Assembly (NCBI RefSeq): GCF_042664895.1
Contig: NZ_JBHTBQ010000033.1
Location: forward strand, 186,001-250,000
Length of the DNA: 64,000 bases
DNA from: Iodobacter arcticus
GTDB taxonomy: Bacteria; Pseudomonadota; Gammaproteobacteria; Burkholderiales; Chitinibacteraceae
Reading direction: 5' to 3'
This document shows, in pieces, positions 53,012 through 62,451 of the stretch. Position numbers and translations under genes: made by a program. Positions within the stretch are counted from its first letter, which is position 1. Each line of letters begins with the position of its first letter. Under the pieces are notes generated by a model. The model was not told the DNA's origin, searched no databases, and saw only the letters and a program-made list of their open reading frames with translations.

Positions 53012-53083
53012 ATGCGTTCAATCCTTCTTCTTATACTTGGCGTGCCCATTCCGATTATTATTTTAATTGCTATATTAATGTAA
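53012..53083 (+). CDS. Very small membrane peptide (23 aa)
   Basis: MRSILLLILGVPIPIIILIA followed by ILM. GGAG lies nine bases before the ATG and 17 bases separate it from the upstream membrane-protein gene. A single hydrophobic helix with a VPIPIIILIA core, a pattern I recall in small unnamed proteobacterial peptides. Likely translated with the gene before it. Confidence 0.6.
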   Translation: MRSILLLILGVPIPIIILIAILM

Positions 53084-53216
53084 TCATTTTTGCAAGATCC
53101 TCAAAAAGGATCACGCCATGACAAGCACAACTAAGACGGCGGCGATATAGAGGCTACATGCGTATCTAACGTTTTGATGGCCACTTTTTGCCCGGAAAAA
53201 CGGAAAGCCGAACGGA

Positions 53217-53425
53217 AAAACTGGGGTCTGACCCCTAATGCCGTTCACTTAAGCGGTTTTGTTTGAGCTCCCCCTTTGTAAAGGGGGGCTGGGGGGATTT
53301 GCAGTTGATGTTGGGCTTAAAAGAAGCAAAAAACCCAATGCAAATCCCCCTCAATCCCCCTTTTTCTAAGGGGGAAGCAAAACCAATGCCTTAAGTGAAC
53401 GGTGTTAGGGTCTGACCCCAGTTTT
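53217..53425. repeat. 209-bp nested palindromic element
   Basis: Outer arms AAAACTGGGGTCTGACCCC and its counterpart at 53407-53425, then GCCGTTCACTTAAG and its partner, then CCCCCTT...AAGGGGG blocks with GGGGGATTTGCA on both sides; nearly the whole element folds on itself. Terminal CTGGGGTC recalls element B near 3135. No ORF. It occupies most of the 53084-53446 gap, which also has a GATCC/GGATC hairpin at ~53095. Confidence 0.75.
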
Positions 53426-53446
53426 CTGTCCTTTTGCCTGCCCGAT

Positions 53447-54255
53447 TTAAGTTGGTTTCATTTCGAAAGTTAAACCCTCTGTTTCATCCATGGCATGCGC
53501 AAGCCATTCGCTGGGCGCTTGGCCTGTGATGCGCCTAAATTCGCGGTTAAAGTTAGATTTTGCGTTGAAGCCACTGGCAAGCATTGCGGTCGCAACGCTA
53601 TCGCCTGCTTGTAGTCGTTCGCAGGCATGACGAATACGGTGTCGGTTGATATAGCGCGACACGTTCTCATTACTGCTGTGGTTAATGGCTGCAGAAAGGA
53701 GCTTGGATGGGATGCCTAGTCGCCGTGATAGGCGATCTAAAGTAAGCCCTGGCTCAAGATAGAGTGGGTGCTGTGCCAAGAGTCGTTCTAATTTTTCCAT
53801 GTACCCGGCGTCTCTGGCGCTGCACTCTATTGCGGCACCCGCTGTTTCAATCGCTGGCCCCGCCGTACTCTGCTCAATGTGCCCAACTCTGGGCACGATC
53901 CCTAGCAATCCTATGCTCAGTAAAGCGAATCCAAACAGTGAGCTAATAACCCATGGTTTGATCCAGAGTGCCTTATAGTGTGCAGCTAAGGCGATAAGAA
54001 GATCGCTTGCGGCCATGAGCAGAAGTGCGTAAGCCACTGCTTTCCATATTCGGCTGGGCAATTCTTCGTTTTGAAGTGGCACAAGCGGCAGCCCATCTAG
54101 GCCTAAACGTAGGCGATGCAATAGCAGTATTCCGTGGAGTGAAAATGCACCCGACACGACAAGATCAATGGCTGGAGGAGCAAAGAGCACGCAGCATCCT
54201 GCAAGCGTTGGCGGGAGTAGATGCACAGCATCGAGCCGGATATCTAGAGGTCTGA
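53447..54255 (-). pseudogene. AraC-family regulator, 5' truncated
   Basis: The C-terminal half is an intact AraC/XylS DNA-binding domain (LTLDRLSRRLGIPSKLLSAAINH, MLASGFNAKSNFNREFRRITGQAPSEWL). Before it lie three or four hydrophobic segments of a membrane-sensor N-domain, but the first ~100 residues are missing. The open frame continues to 54358 only through sequence that codes for a hydrolase on the other strand. Both genes therefore lost their 5' ends and the shared promoter region, probably by one deletion. GC-rich codon use differs from the chromosome backbone. Confidence 0.65.
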
Positions 54256-54269
54256 TTGCCGTGACTTGC

Positions 54270-55017
54270 AGCGTGATCCAGATTAAGGGAGGGCGGCGCT
54301 TATTGGCTTGGCTTGCTAGCGCTTTGGCGCAACGTGGTGTGTTGGTGCTGGCCGTCAATCACCCCGGCAGTATGTCGGGGGATTCATCCCCGCGTCAGTC
54401 ATTGCTGCTGGATGAGCGTGCTGCCGATCTAGTGCCGCATTGGATTATTTGCTGGTGGATTCGACTTTTTCGGCCTTGATCGACCCCGCGCATATTAGCG
54501 TCGCCGGTTTTTCATTGGGCGGGGCTACGGCACTGGGTTTGGCGGGGACTCGCTTCGATCACAGTAAGTATCGTGACTACTGCACCCGTATGGGCAAACA
54601 GGCACAGGATTGTGCGTTCTTGGCTAAGGGAGGCGTGGATCTTGCTCAGCTTGCGGATGTTTACGATAAGCGCATCAGCAAGATTGTTGCCATCGATCCC
54701 GGCTGGACTTATGCCATAAGTAATGAAAGCGCCGCAGCGATGAAGCGACCGATTCTGTTGATTAACTTAGGGGACAAAGATCGTTGGAAAACGGTCGATG
54801 CCCTAATGGCTCAAACCTGCTAGGGCGCTTGTCCAGTGCTCGTTATGCGGTTGTTGCGCCGGCGAGTCATTTCACCTTTTTGGCTCAGTGCAAACCCGCA
54901 GCTAAACGTCTCTTGGAGGAAGAGCATGATGATGCGGTTTGTGATGCCCCAGAAGGCACAAAGCGCGCGAGTGTCCATGCAGAGATTATCGAGCTTATGG
55001 CTAAATTCTTACTGTGA
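54270..55017 (+). pseudogene. Alpha/beta-hydrolase (dienelactone-hydrolase-like), truncated and frameshifted
   Basis: Fragments in three frames read as one protein: LLAWLASALAQRGVLVLAVNHPGS, then DYLLVDSTFSALIDPAHISVAGFSLGGA (nucleophile Ser in GFSLGG), then SSARYAVVAPASHFTFLAQCKP (His region) to LMAKFLL. One base is missing at about 54430/54431, and a second shift lies between ~54797 and 54825. The 5' part including the signal peptide is absent. Non-functional. Divergent from the AraC remnant, which was probably its regulator. Confidence 0.8.
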
Positions 55018-55163
55018 GTTGCAGGGGCCATGGACTGGCATAGATGGCTAAGTGTACTTTTCATATAAAGCGAGCAATTGGGGCAGGCTCTTCATGCATT
55101 ATTTATAGCTAACCGCATCCCCGATAAAAAATATTCGGGGATGGCGATTTAATCAGCGTTGCT

Positions 55164-55955
55164 TTAGTTTTGAATGCGGAAGGTGCGTGGGAATGGGGTG
55201 TTTGTGTGCGGCCCAAACCAGCGGTTGAAGATTTGTACGGCTTCACCGTTTTGTTCTGATTCGACTAATGATTCGTTAATGAGGTTCATTAGCCGCTTTT
55301 CACCTAATTTTGTCGCGACAGCCAGGATTTCGGTGGTGTTGGTGTAATTTGAGACTTCGTATTGTGATTTGTTTGGCATTTTATTTAATGCTGCGGCCAA
55401 AGTGGGCTCGTCATTCATTACCGCATCGATATTGCCTTGCTCGAGGGCGCGTGTAGCATCAGGGATATCGGCAAAGGTCGTCATGCTGGCCTTAGGGTAA
55501 AGCTTGCGGGATACGCTTTCGCCTGTTGTTCCTTTGGATGCACCTAGGCGGGCATTTGTAAGGGATTCAGATGTGGTAAAGCGGCCTTTGCGTGTTAAGG
55601 CTTTTTGCGCGGCAACAAAATAACCAAGGCTGCAGCTTACTTCGCGTTCTCGCTCAGGTGTTTTAGTAAACGCGGCAACTAGGATATCAACCTTGCCTGA
55701 TTTTAAGCTTGTGATTCGCTCGCCGGGATCTAAATCTTGCACTTTAAGCGTAACGCCCATTTTTTTTGCGATCAGTGATGCATAGTCAATGTCGTAGCCA
55801 GAAAAGGTTTGATTGTCATTGCGTCTTGCAAAAGGGGGGTTGTCAGGCAAAATGCCTACAATTAAAACGCCGCGCGTCTTGATTGTGTCGAGTAAATCAG
55901 CGTGGGCCATCAGGCTGATAGCGCTTAATAAACTTGCGATAAATATACGTAGCAT
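55164..55955 (-). CDS. ABC-type amino-acid transporter substrate-binding protein
   Basis: 263 aa. Signal peptide 1-19 (cleavage after AHA). Solute-binding protein family 3: LIVGILPDNPPFARRNDNQTFSGYDIDYASLIAKKMGV, LKSGKVDILVAAFTKTPEREREV, GASKGTTGESV and ALEQGNIDAVMNDEPTLAA. No permease or ATPase gene is adjacent, so it is an orphan here; the ligand is probably a polar amino acid. A CATCCCCGA/TCGGGGATG hairpin lies just downstream (55116-55143). Confidence 0.9.
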   Translation of the reverse strand: MLRIFIASLLSAISLMAHADLLDTIKTRGVLIVGILPDNPPFARRNDNQTFSGYDIDYASLIAKKMGVTLKVQDLDPGERITSLKSGKVDILVAAFTKTPEREREVSCSLGYFVAAQKALTRKGRFTTSESLTNARLGASKGTTGESVSRKLYPKASMTTFADIPDATRALEQGNIDAVMNDEPTLAAALNKMPNKSQYEVSNYTNTTEILAVATKLGEKRLMNLINESLVESEQNGEAVQIFNRWFGPHTNTPFPRTFRIQN

Positions 55956-56598
55956 AAAGAACCTTGATCACCATTGATTAAATCGGCGATGATAGTTTTC
56001 AAAAGATGAGTGGGCAGGCTTGCAAATAAACGGCTTTTTTATGGATAAAGGCCATGTTCCACTCAGAAAAAGACGTGCTCATTTGTTGGAACATTGCTCA
56101 TTTTATACTTTAATTGCTGAAAAAATGAAGGTTTATATTGTTCTCGCGACAAGCGTTTGATTGTTTATGGCTTAAGTGGCTGCGAAGTCTAATGAAGAAT
56201 ATGAATGATTATGTTTATTAATCATTTGCTTACCCATTTATATAGGGTTAACAATGTACGGTGATTGGGAGGGCGATAGCGGCATTGATTGTTAGCGCTG
56301 TTTTAATACGTTAAATTTTTTACATGCCATTGGAATGCAAGTGGGGCGGTCATCTTTAAAATGCAGGAAGGCTGGGTTGGTATGATCAATTCTATTTTGA
56401 TAGTTATCAATATTATTTCTTGCAAAGAGCAATAGAAAAATAACGCATTAATTTAATCTATAATATGTGGCTTGTTGCTTGGTAAGGCTGTGTAAGTATG
56501 ATGCGGCTTATAGTTGCGCCAGCTTACAAAATATATTCTTAGGTTTTTTTGCTTGAATCTTGTTTTTATTGTTTTTTAACTTTTCCTAGGCATAAATC
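55956..56598. other. AT-rich intergenic region, 643 bp
   Basis: Divergent between the solute-binding protein and fliW. No ORF is supported. Palindromes: ATGTTCCA/TGGAACAT (56054-56061 and 56087-56094, 25 bases apart) and TTGATA-GT-TATCAA (56397-56410). These may be regulator sites; neither is assignable. Confidence 0.4.
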
Positions 56599-57015
56599 AT
56601 GCAAACATTGAATACGCGTTTTGGTGAGATTGAGATTGATCCGGAAACCGTGCTGACTTTTCCGCGGGGGATGCCGGGTTTTGAGGATTGCACGCGTTAT
56701 AAATTGCTGCATGAAGAGCAGCCTAATCCGCGTGTGCGCTGGTTGCAATCGCTTGATGATGCGGATTTAAGCTTTAGTTTAGTGCAGGTAGAGCATTTGG
56801 GCTTATCTTATGAAGTGTCGCTTAGCGATGAAGAGTGCGCTTTGATCGAGCTTGAGCAGGCAGAAGACGCAGTTTTGTTGCTTTTGCTTTCTCGCCCGTT
56901 TGAAGAGGGCAAGGATATTTCTGCCAATACGCAAGCGCCTGTGGTGCTGAATATCAAGAGCCGTAAGGCTTTGCAAAAGACAGGTATTCGGGCCGATATC
57001 GTGTTCCGAAGCTGA
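56599..57015 (+). CDS. fliW: Flagellar assembly factor FliW
   Basis: 138 aa. TRFGEIEIDPETVLTFPRGMPGFEDCTRY is the FliW opening; C-terminal APVVLNIKSRKALQ is also typical. FliW binds flagellin and antagonises CsrA, tying flagellin translation to assembly. No csrA or fliC is adjacent; accA follows. Longish gap upstream suggests its own promoter. Confidence 0.92.
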   Translation: MQTLNTRFGEIEIDPETVLTFPRGMPGFEDCTRYKLLHEEQPNPRVRWLQSLDDADLSFSLVQVEHLGLSYEVSLSDEECALIELEQAEDAVLLLLLSRPFEEGKDISANTQAPVVLNIKSRKALQKTGIRADIVFRS

Positions 57016-57154
57016 TTTTTTAATTTTTACGATAATTTAGTGGTGCTAGGTAGTGTGAGTATCTTGGGTGCTCGCTCTGCTTGCTGTATGATCCACGAAT
57101 TTTTCGGGCAGCCTGCTTTAAGGTTGCTTTAGTCGCGCGCAGCAGGAGAGCAGC

Positions 57155-58123
57155 ATGAAAACGACCTTTCTCGATTTCGAGCAGCCCATCGCGGAGCTTG
57201 AGAACAAGATCGAAGAATTGCGCTTCGTTCAAGACGATTCCGCCGTTGATATTTCTGTAGAGATTGGCCATCTCGAAAAAAAGAGCCAAGAGTTAACCAA
57301 ATCGATTTATTCAAAATTAGGGACATGGCAGATTTCACAGGTGGCCCGCCATCCGCAGCGCCCTTACACCTTGGATTATATTAAGGCGCTGTTTACCGAT
57401 TTTGAAGAATTGCATGGTGATCGTAGCTATGCAGATGATGCGGCGATTATCGGTGGCTTGGCCCGTTTTAACGGCCAGTCGGTGATGGTGATCGGGCATC
57501 AAAAGGGCCGGGATACCAAAGATCGGCAATACCGTAATTTTGGTATGCCGCGCCCAGAAGGCTATCGTAAGGCTTTGCGCCTGATGAAGCTGGCAGAAAA
57601 ATTTAATATTCCGCTGATTACCTTTGTGGATACGCCAGGCGCTTATCCTGGGGTGGGGGCGGAAGAGCGTGGGCAATCAGAGGCGATTGGCCGTAATTTG
57701 TTTGAGATGGCTAAGCTGCGGATACCGGTGATTTGCACGGTGATTGGCGAGGGCGGCTCAGGCGGGGCTTTGGCGATTGCAGTTGGCGATGTGGTGCAGA
57801 TGTTGCAGTACGCGACTTACTCGGTGATTACTCCTGAAGGGTGCGCGTCTATTTTGTGGAAAACCGCAGAAAAAGCACCTGAAGCGGCCGAAGCGCTGGG
57901 CATTACTGCTAATCGCTTAAAAACGTTGGGCATCATCGACAAGGTGATTTCTGAGCCTTTGGGCGGTGCGCATCGTGATTATCAGCAGATGATGGTTACG
58001 ATGAGAAAAAATCTGAGTGATACCTTAAAAACCCTTCAATCTAAATCGATTGATGAGCTTCTCGATACACGTTTCGAGCGAATGATGAGCTATGGCAAGT
58101 TTAAGGAAGAAACCATCTCCTGA
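57155..58123 (+). CDS. accA: Acetyl-CoA carboxylase carboxyltransferase subunit alpha
   Basis: 322 aa. FLDFEQPIAELENKIEELR, ARHPQRPYTLDYI and GEGGSGGALAIAVGD (crotonase-fold active site) plus SVITPEGCASILWK are all intact. With AccD it transfers carboxyl to acetyl-CoA for fatty-acid synthesis. Start preceded by CAGGAGAGC. tilS follows, a common betaproteobacterial order. Confidence 0.97.
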   Translation: MKTTFLDFEQPIAELENKIEELRFVQDDSAVDISVEIGHLEKKSQELTKSIYSKLGTWQISQVARHPQRPYTLDYIKALFTDFEELHGDRSYADDAAIIGGLARFNGQSVMVIGHQKGRDTKDRQYRNFGMPRPEGYRKALRLMKLAEKFNIPLITFVDTPGAYPGVGAEERGQSEAIGRNLFEMAKLRIPVICTVIGEGGSGGALAIAVGDVVQMLQYATYSVITPEGCASILWKTAEKAPEAAEALGITANRLKTLGIIDKVISEPLGGAHRDYQQMMVTMRKNLSDTLKTLQSKSIDELLDTRFERMMSYGKFKEETIS

Positions 58124-58227
58124 TTTAAAGCAGCCTGCCAGACTTAAGACTGATCTACTGCGGGAAAGCCAGATTTGGCCATATTCCATGTATTTTTTCG
58201 TTAAATAACTTGTTATTCGCCTCTAAA

Positions 58228-59574
58228 ATGCGTGAAATCTGTCTTAAACCGGACTTCCCCTCGTTGCGATCGCTTAAGTCTGACAGGCTGCTAAAGCGGG
58301 TAGAGCAAAAGCTCTCCCGCTTTTTGCCTCATTCCACCCTGTGCGTGGGATTGTCGGGCGGTCTTGATTCCATGGTGTTATTGCATTTGCTGGCTGCCCT
58401 AAGGCAACGCCGGCCTTTTATGCTGCACGCGATTCATGTGCATCATGGGTTGTCCGCTCATGCGGATGAATGGGCGCAATTTGCTGTTGATAGCGCGGCG
58501 CTGCTCGGTGTGGAATGCAATGTCGAGCGCGTTTCGCTTGCGCCGTACCTGAAGCAAGGCGTTGAAGGAGCGGCACGGACGGCGCGCTACGAGGTGTTTG
58601 CCCGGCAAGCGTGTGATGTGCTGCTTTTGGCTCAGCATCGTGATGATCAGGCAGAAACGGTGCTGCTAAATCTGCTTCGTGGCAGTGGTTTGCGCGGTTT
58701 GGCGGCAATGCCTGAATATCGGCGTTTAAATGAGCAGGTGGGTATTTTGCGGCCCTTGCTGGATATTTCGCGCGCTGAGCTTGCCGATTACGCAGCAGAG
58801 CAAGGTTTGGCGTGGGTGGAGGATGAAAGTAATTTTGATTCCCGCTACGACCGTAATTTCTTGCGTAATGAAATCTTCCCTGCTTTAAGAGCCGTTTGGC
58901 CCAGTGCAAATGCTACCTTGGCCCGAGTGGCGGAGCATGCGGCCGAGGCGGATGAATTGTTGCAAGAATTGGCAACTGCCGATTTGGCACTGTGCGTTAA
59001 AGAGGGTGTATTTGATTTAAGCGTTGATCTGTCTCTGTTGCGCTTACGGAATGCACTGCGTTTTTGGCTTACACAGCAGGGCCTGCAATTAGATGCCCGT
59101 GCTTTTGAAGAACTAATGCGGATTGCGCTCTTTGCAGCGATTGATGCGCAGCCTGCGCTGGTGTGGCGTGATCGGGCTATTCGGCGTTATCGGCAGAAGC
59201 TGTATGTTACGGCGGCAAGGCAGGCTGTGTTTGCAGATGTGCTGATGCCTTGGCAATCAGAGATGCGCCTAGCGTCTGGTGTATTGGCTTGGCGTGAGGC
59301 GGCTGTTGGCATTGAGCTTAGTCGCCTTCAGCTGGGGCGGCTGGAGCTACGCAATCGCATGGGGGGGGAGAGCTTACGTTTGCGGGCAGATGGGCCAAGA
59401 CGCTCGTTAAAGCAGCTTTATCAGGAAGCGGCTGTGCCGCCCTGGCTGCGTTTGAATGCACCACTGGTGTATCTGGATGGTACGCTTGCTGCCGTGCCGG
59501 GGCTGGGGGTCGATGAGGCGTTCAGGGCGGGCAATGGGCAGCAGGCGTTTGCTCCCCATTGGTTGTCTGATTAG
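58228..59574 (+). CDS. tilS: tRNA(Ile)-lysidine synthase
   Basis: 448 aa from ATG at 58228 (a TTG at 58210 is in frame; neither has a good ribosome site). PP-loop ATP site GLSGGLDSM (residues ~41-49), HVHHGLS, RTARYEVF, LAQHRDDQAETVLLNLLRGSG and the DRNFLRNEIFP motif; C-terminal TilS domains follow. Modifies C34 of tRNA-Ile(CAU) to lysidine; essential. Its stop overlaps the stop of the convergent transpeptidase gene. Confidence 0.95.
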   Translation: MREICLKPDFPSLRSLKSDRLLKRVEQKLSRFLPHSTLCVGLSGGLDSMVLLHLLAALRQRRPFMLHAIHVHHGLSAHADEWAQFAVDSAALLGVECNVERVSLAPYLKQGVEGAARTARYEVFARQACDVLLLAQHRDDQAETVLLNLLRGSGLRGLAAMPEYRRLNEQVGILRPLLDISRAELADYAAEQGLAWVEDESNFDSRYDRNFLRNEIFPALRAVWPSANATLARVAEHAAEADELLQELATADLALCVKEGVFDLSVDLSLLRLRNALRFWLTQQGLQLDARAFEELMRIALFAAIDAQPALVWRDRAIRRYRQKLYVTAARQAVFADVLMPWQSEMRLASGVLAWREAAVGIELSRLQLGRLELRNRMGGESLRLRADGPRRSLKQLYQEAAVPPWLRLNAPLVYLDGTLAAVPGLGVDEAFRAGNGQQAFAPHWLSD

Positions 59575-60839
59575 CTGTTTGCCGCGCCTTCAAAAATAAT
59601 CTTCCAAATGCCGTCTTCTTGTTGCCAGTACTGACGTTTATTCATTTGGTTATCTAAATTATTGCTGCGGTAATCTTGCTTAAAGCTGGTGGTGAGGCGA
59701 GGGGAGGGGCCGCCGCTGGCGTAAATACTTAAATTATCCAGACGAATTTTGCTCCAGCTTTTTCCTGCGTTCACGGCTGTTTTCTGGCTGCTCCAGCGTG
59801 CCAGATCCTGACCATCATCACTTTTAAATTGTTTGGCGTAGCGGCTGAGGTAGGGCTGGGGTTTGAGTGATTCCCAGTCTTCCCGCCAGCCATCCATCAT
59901 GCTGAGCGCCGCATCCCGTCTTGATTGCCATTCCACTTTAGAAACCCACTCAGCCTTGGGAACGATCACCACAGGCGTTTGGCCTACTTGAATATACTGC
60001 GCGATATCCAGCATTTCTTCGTTGCTCATCGCCACGCAGCCGTTGGATGCCCAAGGGGCGCGGGCATAGGTATTGGCGGGCACACCATGCAGCCAGATGC
60101 CGGAGCCGGTGCGGCCTTCGCTTTTATCAATTTCATTAGGGAATGAAATTGGCCATGCGCCTACGCCGTATAGATCGGCCTGTGCGCCACGGGTTTTATC
60201 GAGGTAGGGCCTTGATAAATGGTTGTTTACAAAATAAACACCCAAGGGAGTGCGCTGATCGCCTTCGCGGAATTTGTCCGAGCCAAGCTTGCCAATGGTT
60301 GCGTAGTGATCGGTGACATAAGTGGGCACACCATCGACATTTTTAAATACGTAAATACGGGACGCTTCCGCATCGACGAGGATGGCGTATGGCTGCTGAG
60401 GTGCAAAAACCAGTAAATGGGAAGGAAAACGCGTTTGTGACGCTTGCGACTGGCGGTTGTTAATACGGGCCAGCGCTTCTTTACGCAAGTCATCTAGTCG
60501 ATCGGCAGGCACTTTGCCTGCACCTGCGCCGATGGTGCTGAGCGGCATGGCGCGCATGGCGTAAAGATCACCTGATAATAAATGCGCCAGCCGGTAATTG
60601 GGTTGTTCTTTGAGTAGGGCATCTACGGTGGCGCGAGCGTCGGCTAGCTTGCCGCTGCGGATGTGATCAATGGCCGATAATATTCTTTGTTCGGGCGAGC
60701 CTTTGCTTGCTATGCCCACTTTTTCTTCCAAAAAGCGGGGTTTGGCAGGATCGGAGACAATAGGGCGGGCAGGTGGTGCAAGCATCAATAGAGCAAGCAG
60801 GCAAGCACTACGCTTGCCCCAGATAAACAAACTACGCAT
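59571..60839 (-). CDS. L,D-transpeptidase (YkuD family) with NTF2-like C-terminal domain
   Basis: 422 aa. Signal peptide ~1-27. TPR-like region (SAIDHIRSGKLADARATVDALLKEQPNYRLAHLLSGDL), YkuD catalytic domain with HGVP and SNGCVAM (nucleophile Cys268), and a C-terminal NTF2/SnoaL-like domain with ARWSSQKTAV and YWQQEDGIWKI. Builds 3-3 crosslinks or attaches proteins to peptidoglycan. Six bases after a gene with a similar TPR plus NTF2-like plan, so the two are an operon. Confidence 0.92.
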   Translation of the reverse strand: MRSLFIWGKRSACLLALLMLAPPARPIVSDPAKPRFLEEKVGIASKGSPEQRILSAIDHIRSGKLADARATVDALLKEQPNYRLAHLLSGDLYAMRAMPLSTIGAGAGKVPADRLDDLRKEALARINNRQSQASQTRFPSHLLVFAPQQPYAILVDAEASRIYVFKNVDGVPTYVTDHYATIGKLGSDKFREGDQRTPLGVYFVNNHLSRPYLDKTRGAQADLYGVGAWPISFPNEIDKSEGRTGSGIWLHGVPANTYARAPWASNGCVAMSNEEMLDIAQYIQVGQTPVVIVPKAEWVSKVEWQSRRDAALSMMDGWREDWESLKPQPYLSRYAKQFKSDDGQDLARWSSQKTAVNAGKSWSKIRLDNLSIYASGGPSPRLTTSFKQDYRSNNLDNQMNKRQYWQQEDGIWKIIFEGAANS

Positions 60840-60845
60840 ACGTGA

Positions 60846-61904
60846 TTATGAACCCGCTCGCTCTTCTCGGATCAGCCAGCGGCTACCCGATTTTTCCAGG
60901 ATTAATGTCTTACCTGTGGTGCTTGATAAGTGGCTAGCTTTGTAAAACTGACGAAACCGTGCTTTGGCCTGGCCATCGTCACCGATATCAATTTTAATAT
61001 CTGATACTTTAACGTCGATTGACTTAGGGCTGCTGATGCGTTTGCGACGCTCTTCACTCCAAGCGCTAAACTTTTGTCCACCAGGGGTTTTGAAGCTATT
61101 GCTGTAAGCGCCCAGATAGCCGTTTACATTTTGCTTACTCCAGGCCTGTGCCCAGCCTTCAACTGCATTTGCAATTTGCTGCTTTTCTGCATCACGCACA
61201 TCAGGCTTAGGCGTTGGTACTGGCGTTGGTACGGCACTTGGCTTCGCAGCGGGCGCGGGTGCTGCCGTTGGTTTAGCTATCGCTACAGGTGTAGGGCTTG
61301 GTGTGGCAGCGGGCTTAGGCTCTGGCGTTGCAATAGTGCTGGATTTGGTGCCCGGCGCGGCTTGCGCCGTTTTTACAGGGGCGGTATTGGTTTTTGCGGC
61401 AACGGGGTTGCCAAACAGGCTGCCCACCATTTTTAGCTTGCCTTGTACTGCCGGGCTGCTGCCATCTAATTGCAATGCTTTATCGTATGCTTGTGAGGCT
61501 AAGCGCGCGTATAAGTCACCCAGATTTTCATGGGCGGTTGCATAAGACGGGTTGGTTTGTATCGCCATGAGCAATGCGGCTCGTGCTTTATCCAGCTGGT
61601 TTTGCTGGGCGTAAAGCACGGCTAAATTATTGTAAGGCTCAGGCAACTGCGGATTGTCTGCCGATAGTTGGGTAAACGCCTTGATGCCTTCCTCTGTTCT
61701 GCCCATTTCAGTCAGAATAATCCCGCGTAAAAAACGAATGGAAGGATCTTTTGGCGATTTTGCTAAGAATTTATCCGCACGATCAAGCGCCTGTGGCAAT
61801 TGTTTGGATTTCAGCAGCTGTTGAATATCTTCAGCATCCCCAGCATAAACGCTGACAGATAAAAAGAGAGGTACAAAGGCTAAGGCAATGCGACGCAGTG
61901 TCAT
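60846..61904 (-). CDS. TPR-repeat exported protein with C-terminal NTF2-like domain
   Basis: 352 aa. Signal peptide 1-21 (cleavage after VYA). Four to five TPRs (~22-160: RFLRGIILTEMGRTEEGIKAF, PYNNLAVLYAQQNQLDKARAAL, AHENLGDLYARLASQAYDKAL), a Pro/Ala/Lys-rich linker (~170-245, PTPVAIAKPTAAPAPAAKP) and an NTF2-like domain (VEGWAQAWSKQNVNGYLGAYS). First gene of an operon with the L,D-transpeptidase; likely a periplasmic cell-wall partner (inference). Confidence 0.85.
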   Translation of the reverse strand: MTLRRIALAFVPLFLSVSVYAGDAEDIQQLLKSKQLPQALDRADKFLAKSPKDPSIRFLRGIILTEMGRTEEGIKAFTQLSADNPQLPEPYNNLAVLYAQQNQLDKARAALLMAIQTNPSYATAHENLGDLYARLASQAYDKALQLDGSSPAVQGKLKMVGSLFGNPVAAKTNTAPVKTAQAAPGTKSSTIATPEPKPAATPSPTPVAIAKPTAAPAPAAKPSAVPTPVPTPKPDVRDAEKQQIANAVEGWAQAWSKQNVNGYLGAYSNSFKTPGGQKFSAWSEERRKRISSPKSIDVKVSDIKIDIGDDGQAKARFRQFYKASHLSSTTGKTLILEKSGSRWLIREERAGS

Positions 61905-62451
61905 GTATATATCCGAAACAGTTGGTCAGGCGCTAAACTGCGCGAGTTTAACAAAAAATAAGCCTCCTTGTCGCAATGAACCTACCCGCTAGCGTGTATC
62001 TATTCTGCTTTTAATTGCAGTTTATGCATTTATGACGCTTGCGTGGTGTGGACATCTTAAGTTTGCCCATAGTAAGCCATCGTTATGATGTGGCTTTACT
62101 GAGTTAAGTATTGCTTTGAGTTTCTGCCCCAAGGCTTGTCAGGTGGATTGGCTTTGCCATATTCACCTTGCTGCGGTTAAAAATGACTTAAGAAATCATT
62201 TTTTATTCCTTTTGCTATGCGGGTGATGGGTCAGCCATTTAAGTTGGATTTTTTTTAGGCTGGTTTGTGTTTATTAGATGCGGTTTATTTTATGTTTAGA
62301 GGGTGCTCATTGCGCCGCTGTATTTTGTTTTATAGCAAAGCGAATCGGAAAAATTTCGGGCATGATTCGGAAAAGCAGTATTTTCACCGGTGCGCTTTTA
62401 TGTAAGGAGCGCTACACTGAAATGTTTATCTTAGTTTTTTTGGGCTTCGTC
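61905..62451. other. Intergenic region upstream of upp, 547 bp
   Basis: No supported gene. An A/T stem AAAAATGA...TCATTTTTT (62179-62204) on the plus strand has a terminator-like T run although no plus-strand gene precedes it. AAGGAG at 62404-62409 precedes an in-frame ATG at 62422. Confidence 0.35.

Noticed and set aside
56397..56410. Possible Fur box around TTGATAGTTATCAA
   Set aside because: Only about 13 of 19 positions fit the consensus and no iron gene is adjacent.
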